Assembly: GCA_034435375.1 (NCBI GenBank)
Contig: DAOTXR010000073.1
Coordinates: 244,426 to 308,425 of the forward strand
Reading direction: 5' to 3'
DNA from: DAOTXR01 sp034435375
Lineage (GTDB): Bacteria > Chloroflexota > Anaerolineae > Aggregatilineales > UBA3940
Length of the DNA: 64,000 bases
The notes under the pieces were generated by a model. The model had not been told where the DNA came from and ran no database searches. It saw nothing but the letters and a program-made list of their open reading frames with translations. Of this stretch, positions 60,720 through 64,000 are shown one piece after another; positions within the stretch are counted from its first letter, which is position 1, and the number at the start of each line of letters is the position of its first letter. A program made the position numbers and the translations under genes.

Positions 60720-60799
60720 CTCTAATGGAGACGAATCGGAACACTGTTGTCTGGTCCCAGCAGTCCTCATGCAAGTTCAAGCCGATTTCTCCATTAGAG
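60720..60799. repeat. Long inverted repeat between the HTH gene and minC
   Basis: Arms at 60720-60739 (CTCTAATGGAGACGAATCGG) and 60782-60799 (CCGATTTCTCCATTAGAG) are complementary except for a 2-nt gap, with a 42-nt spacer. The right arm overlaps the stop codon of the HTH gene. It could be a terminator or a binding site for the HTH protein. Confidence 0.55.
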
Positions 60800-61000
60800 C
60801 AGAGTCGCCTTTCTCCCAGGACGTGGATCGTAGTTGCTGGCGAACTGCTCCAGTGTGGTTTTCTCGATCAGCCAGGTATTGGCAAACTTACGCGCCGGTA
60901 GCTTGCCAGTCCGAATCAGCCTGCGCACCGACTCCGCGTGGATATTCAGGCGCTTGGCTGCCTCTGCGACGGTTACATAGTCGTCAAAACGGTCGGCCAC
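60794..61000 (-). CDS. Excisionase-family helix-turn-helix DNA-binding protein
   Basis: A 68-residue protein with a MerR-like/excisionase winged HTH: DDYVTVAEAAKRLNIHAESV then RRLIRTGKLPARKFANTWLI. It ends in an Arg/Lys-rich tail. The frame is open upstream, but GTG 61000 preceded by GAGGAC gives the usual domain size and lies about 50 nt from a consensus-like promoter. Similar stand-alone proteins occur on chromosomes without phage genes. The target is unknown; the inverted repeat at its 3' end is a candidate. Confidence 0.85.
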   Translation of the reverse strand: MADRFDDYVTVAEAAKRLNIHAESVRRLIRTGKLPARKFANTWLIEKTTLEQFASNYDPRPGRKATLL

Positions 61001-61052
61001 TGTCAGTCCTCTGGGAGACAAAATTGTTGTGGAGTGCAACACAAGCACCAGA

Positions 61053-61080
61053 AGTATAGGGGTTTTACACGGCCTGTCAA
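61053..61080 (-). promoter_or_regulatory. Promoter of the HTH gene
   Basis: On the minus strand, a perfect TTGACA (61075-61080) and TATACT (61053-61058) with a 16-nt spacer, giving a leader of about 46 nt before GTG 61000. Confidence 0.65.
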
Positions 61081-61187
61081 ACTGCGGCCTGAGATGGGGC
61101 GTAGTATAGCTATGGTTGGGGCGTCCTGGCAAGCGAGCGGACCGATCCAGCCTCCCGGCTAAGCAAGAAACGTAGCCGGCAGCTCTC

Positions 61188-61220
61188 AGAGGTCGTTCCA
61201 TCTAGGATAGAACGACCTCT
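61188..61220 (-). terminator. Hairpin after surE
   Basis: A perfect 11-bp stem AGAGGTCGTTC / GAACGACCTCT with an 11-nt loop, starting 5 nt after the surE stop on the minus strand. No T-tract follows. Confidence 0.6.
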
Positions 61221-61225
61221 TCGGA

Positions 61226-62008
61226 TCATCCATTGGCATCCCCCGACCAGATGTCTTCCAGATGCCACGTCTGAAGAGATCCCATGAAATCACGGGCGGT
61301 CATGTCGAGGCGAATGGGCGTGATCGACGCATAGCCATTAGCCACAGCCCATACGTCAGTGCCGACTTCATCCGTGTCGCCTGTGGGCCGTTCTCCGCCA
61401 ATCCAGTAGTAGGGGCGGCCCATGGGGTCGATGCGCTCGACCAAGGTGTCGTGATAGCGCCGCCGTCCCTGGCGGGTGATGCATACGCCCTTGATTGCGC
61501 CCAGCGGCACATTGACATTGAGCAGGGTCAGTTCGGGCAACCCCTTTTCCAGCACCAGGGGTGTCAGATGGGCAGCAAAAGCCGCTGCTTGCTCGAAGGC
61601 TGGCTCGGTAAATGAATCGAGCGAAATGGCAATGGCTGGCACACCATACAGCACTGCTTCCATTGCTGCTGTGACCGTCCCGCTGTAGGTAATGTCCTGG
61701 GCCAGGTTTGCCCCTTGATTGATGCCGCTCACCACGATGTCAACCGGGTCTTTGATGAAACCCATCAGCGCCAGCGCAATCGCATCGGCGGGCGAACCAG
61801 AACAGGCAAAGCCCTCAATCCCCCCCATGAGTGTCACAGGCTTCATGCGCATAGGGTCGTTCAGCGTTTTGCGGTGGCCAACCGCGCTTTGGTTCTCGGC
61901 AGGGGCCACGATAGATACCTTGGCCTCTGGGATACGGCGCAACGCAGCCTGAAGGGCATAAATCCCTGGGGCATAGACGCCGTCGTCGTTAGTTACTAGA
62001 ATGTGCAT
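61226..62008 (-). CDS. surE: 5'/3'-nucleotidase SurE
   Basis: A 260-residue metal-dependent phosphatase that dephosphorylates nucleoside monophosphates and is linked to survival in stationary phase. The family signature MHILVTNDDGVYAPGI holds metal ligands D8 and D9, with S41 (ENQSAVG) and N97 (VSGINQGANLAQDITYSGTV). Length and C-terminus are normal for the family. It is followed by a perfect hairpin. Two palindromes lie 50-90 nt upstream of the start. Confidence 0.95.
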   Translation of the reverse strand: MHILVTNDDGVYAPGIYALQAALRRIPEAKVSIVAPAENQSAVGHRKTLNDPMRMKPVTLMGGIEGFACSGSPADAIALALMGFIKDPVDIVVSGINQGANLAQDITYSGTVTAAMEAVLYGVPAIAISLDSFTEPAFEQAAAFAAHLTPLVLEKGLPELTLLNVNVPLGAIKGVCITRQGRRRYHDTLVERIDPMGRPYYWIGGERPTGDTDEVGTDVWAVANGYASITPIRLDMTARDFMGSLQTWHLEDIWSGDANG

Positions 62009-62060
62009 TGTGCTTCTGTATATCTGTCTGCATTACTGAGGAGTCTACAAACATTGCTTT

Positions 62061-62095
62061 AACGGGCCGTTAGCCCATCATTAAGGTGACCTTAA
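62061..62095. promoter_or_regulatory. Two palindromes upstream of surE
   Basis: AACGGGCCGTT (62061-62071) and TTAAGGTGACCTTAA (62081-62095) lie close together in the 173-bp gap between surE and the preceding hydrolase gene. They could be operators for surE. No known regulator motif was matched. Confidence 0.35.
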
Positions 62096-62181
62096 GATTT
62101 GCCTCCAAGCCACCCTCGCCGTTGGGACAGACTGGGGAGAGCGAACTCGGCGAGTTGGCCTCAGCGCCGTTGGCCAGTTCC

Positions 62182-63030
62182 TCAGGCAGGTATCACCGTC
62201 AGCTTGCCATCGTCGCCTCTGGGTGCAAGCCGACCTACTGCGATCAGCGGATCATGCTCGAAAAGCACCAGTGCATCTCGCTCCAGCACCCACCGCTGCC
62301 AGAAGCGCTTGGTCTCCAATGTCACCAGCGGCTCGATGTCGTAGGCCGTCATCCAAGCCAGGTTGGCGAAGTGCACTGCCAACGAGGCCATGTCGCCCAC
62401 ATACAACGCCGCTGCGCCGTCCCGTTCGAATACAACGCTGGCGTGTGCACGGGTGTGACCGGGAGTCACTACGACGCGCATCCCAGGGACAACCTCTACC
62501 TCACCGTCGATCAGGCGCATCTGCCCTGACTGGAGAAGCGGCGCGTAGTTCTCCTGGAAGTATGTTCCCCGCGTTCGCTCGTTGGGAAAGGCTGCATCGG
62601 CATATTCCAGACGCTGTACCCAGTATTCAGCATTGGGGAAAGTAGGCACCAGCGCCCCCGACTGGTCGAAGCGGGTGTTGCCACCACAGTGGTCGGAGTG
62701 CAGGTGGGTGTTGATCACCAGGTCTACATCTTCCGACCTGACGCCGCACCGCGCCAGCCCCTCCACCAGCCCGCCTGCGGGGCGTTCCAGACTCAGAATG
62801 CTTGCCATCTTATCGGGCACCTTGGTGCCGATCCCCGTATCCACGACGATGATCTTGCCATCTGCTCGCACTAGCAGGCAGTTATGGAGCATAGGCACGC
62901 GGCTCTGGGCGTCAGGTGTGTAGTGGCGCGTCCACAATGCGCGGGGCACCAATCCAAACACGCCGCCGGAATCGGACATGATGCGCGCGTCATTGATGAT
63001 GTCAATCTCGATATCGCCGATGGTGATCAT
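62182..63030 (-). CDS. Metallo-beta-lactamase-fold hydrolase (lactonase-like)
   Basis: A 282-residue binuclear-zinc hydrolase. The metal site is complete: H109, H111, D113 and H114 (NTHLHSDHCGG), H192 (VTPGHTRAHA), D213 (YVGDMASL) and H259 (LFEHDP). The overall pattern resembles the AHL-lactonase/MBL group (Pfam lactamase_B), including the N-terminal NCLLVRADGKIIVVDTGIG. The substrate is not predictable. ATG 63030 is preceded by AGGAGGGGG. Confidence 0.92.
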   Translation of the reverse strand: MITIGDIEIDIINDARIMSDSGGVFGLVPRALWTRHYTPDAQSRVPMLHNCLLVRADGKIIVVDTGIGTKVPDKMASILSLERPAGGLVEGLARCGVRSEDVDLVINTHLHSDHCGGNTRFDQSGALVPTFPNAEYWVQRLEYADAAFPNERTRGTYFQENYAPLLQSGQMRLIDGEVEVVPGMRVVVTPGHTRAHASVVFERDGAAALYVGDMASLAVHFANLAWMTAYDIEPLVTLETKRFWQRWVLERDALVLFEHDPLIAVGRLAPRGDDGKLTVIPA

Positions 63031-63093
63031 GCTCTGGTTTCCCCCTCCTGAGTCAACTTAGGCAGTCAGAGATTAACACGGGAGCGGCGACTA

Positions 63094-63122
63094 TTCAAAG
63101 CCAGTGCGAACTGCGTTATACT
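63094..63122 (+). promoter_or_regulatory. Candidate promoter of the Mth938-like gene
   Basis: TTCAAA (63094-63099) and TATACT (63117-63122) are separated by 17 nt, 43 nt before the start codon. Confidence 0.5.
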
Positions 63123-63165
63123 GGAACCAGAGCGACAGGCTTCCGTGGTAGGAGAAGATGAAGTC

Positions 63166-63519
63166 ATGCGTGCAGAGATGGTCGCCTTCGGCAAGCTCAA
63201 GATCGACGGCAAGTTATTCGAGTACGATGTGATAGTCGAAGCTGGAGAGGTGCGCAAGCGCAAAAAGAAAGCGTCGAAAGTCTACAGCGATCGGTATGGG
63301 CATACCCCCTTATCTGCCGACGAGCCGATCCCGTGGGGTGGAAAACGGTTGATCGTGGGAACGGGGATGTACGGCAGCCTGCCGATCATGGACGAGGTTT
63401 ACTCCGAAGCGCAGCGGCGCGGGGTGGAAGTGATCGCCCAGACGACCCCCGAAGTCTGTACACTGATACAAAACCTCGACGACAGCGAAATCTATGCTGT
63501 TCTACACATCACCTGCTGA
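63166..63519 (+). CDS. Mth938-like domain protein (NDUFAF3-related fold)
   Basis: A 117-residue protein of the Mth938/DUF498 fold. Visible features are the N-terminal strand FGKLKIDGKLFEYDVIVEAG, a basic RKRKKKASKVYSDRYGH, and LIVGTGMYGSLPIMDEV. Human NDUFAF3, a complex I assembly factor, belongs to the same superfamily, but bacterial members have other or unknown roles, so any link with the nuo operon is speculation. AGGAG lies 11 nt before ATG 63166; an upstream GTG at 63145 is less likely. Confidence 0.85.
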   Translation: MRAEMVAFGKLKIDGKLFEYDVIVEAGEVRKRKKKASKVYSDRYGHTPLSADEPIPWGGKRLIVGTGMYGSLPIMDEVYSEAQRRGVEVIAQTTPEVCTLIQNLDDSEIYAVLHITC

Positions 63520-63660
63520 GCGGCTTTCTGCCGACCCAGGGTGGCTGTGAAAGTCTGTCTGGCCTTGTGAATGGGCATTTGTCTCTATAGATGTTTGAGA
63601 ACGGTTAAGGTAGAATCGGGGCCAGTGATGGATGTGGACGCCAATCAGGGAGAATGAGCC

Positions 63661-63963
63661 GTGAGCATGACAGACAAGAACTGGCATATCTACATTGGGA
63701 ACTCCTACATCGGCACACTGACACCCACCGGGGCAGACGATCAGTGGTATCAGGCAACTTTTACCGCAGGGGATGCCTGGGGTAACTTTGCCCCCTGGTT
63801 CAATCAGGCTTTTGCTGCTCACCAGTCTGGCGACCAGGCAGGCTGGCAGAATGTCTACCAGCAGTTGACACTAATGGGCCTGACCATCACCGCCGACGAC
63901 GGCGAGAGCTACAGCAATCCCACCATCCTGATCGACGGCGGCAGCGCGTGGTTTGTTGTCTAA
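63661..63963 (+). CDS. Small uncharacterised protein
   Basis: A 100-residue soluble protein with many aromatic residues (NWHIYIGNSYIGTLTPTG, DAWGNFAPWFNQAFAAHQ) and acidic composition. I do not recognise a family. GGGAGAA lies about 7 nt before GTG 63661, so that start is preferred over ATG 63667. It is followed 7 nt later by a strong hairpin, which suggests a short single-gene transcript. Confidence 0.75.
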   Translation: MSMTDKNWHIYIGNSYIGTLTPTGADDQWYQATFTAGDAWGNFAPWFNQAFAAHQSGDQAGWQNVYQQLTLMGLTITADDGESYSNPTILIDGGSAWFVV

Positions 63964-63970
63964 GGGTGTT

Positions 63971-64000
63971 GCCGAAAGAGTCTCTTAGGACTCTTTCGGC
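63971..64000 (+). terminator. Hairpin terminator at the right edge
   Basis: A perfect 12-bp stem GCCGAAAGAGTC / GACTCTTTCGGC with a 6-nt loop, 7 nt after the preceding stop codon. The window ends at the stem, so a T-tract cannot be seen. Confidence 0.6.

Overview
The window (64 kb, roughly 60% G+C, dense gene packing, short intergenic gaps) reads as a chromosomal segment of a free-living bacterium. The gene content suggests Chloroflexota, most likely an Anaerolineae-like lineage: a 14-gene complex I operon, a minCDE operon, GldA/GldF/GldG-type ABC genes, a TPR-CHAT protein with a sigma factor, a membrane LuxR-type regulator and an aldehyde:ferredoxin-oxidoreductase/formate dehydrogenase cluster. 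This assignment is inference from gene content; no rRNA, tRNA, CRISPR array, insertion sequence or phage gene was seen.

Layout. 1-3.3 kb: an N-acylamino-acid racemase/o-succinylbenzoate synthase (cut by the left edge) overlapping a GNAT acyltransferase, then fmt and a DinB-like gene. 3.4-4.5 kb: a membrane-anchored LuxR-type regulator. 4.5-12.8 kb (minus strand): a molybdenum/tungsten redox operon, NuoE-NuoF fusion, AOR, FdhD, 2Fe-2S/4Fe-4S protein, an unknown protein and a Cys-type formate dehydrogenase catalytic subunit. 13-23 kb: amidase, thioesterase, HEAT-repeat protein, methyltransferase, a signalling block (receiver-ATPase, sirtuin, GAF histidine kinase, and a divergent OmpR-type regulator), a membrane protein and hypE. 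23.4-40.3 kb: a YbjN-like gene, then nuoABCD-lapA-nuoE-GNAT-nuoFGHIJKLMN, a complete NADH:quinone oxidoreductase operon with two inserted non-subunit genes. 40.4-47 kb: an MFS exporter, a radical-SAM DNA-repair-type gene with a textbook promoter carrying a LexA-like box, an ABC exporter pair and a DUF2723 membrane protein. 47.1-51.9 kb: a structured intergenic stretch and a sigma factor / zinc-finger protein / TPR-CHAT protease module in which the sigma gene is split by a frameshift at a 5-nt tandem repeat. 52-57 kb: a GldA-GldF-GldG-DUF4340 operon whose GldG-like protein carries a complete WD40 propeller inserted in its middle. 57-64 kb: a membrane protein, minCDE (MinD with a ~207-residue disordered tail), a small excisionase-type HTH protein, surE, a metallo-beta-lactamase-fold hydrolase, a Mth938-like protein and a small unknown gene, closing with a hairpin at the right edge.

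How it fits together. Energy metabolism dominates: NADH from the NuoEF-linked formate/aldehyde oxidation cluster could feed the complex I operon. The strongest candidates for undescribed biology are the WD40-in-GldG transporter protein, the sigma/zinc-finger/CHAT module with its repeat-associated frameshift, the AOR-FDH-NuoEF combination, the membrane-tethered LuxR protein, the tailed MinD and the LexA-box-controlled radical SAM gene.
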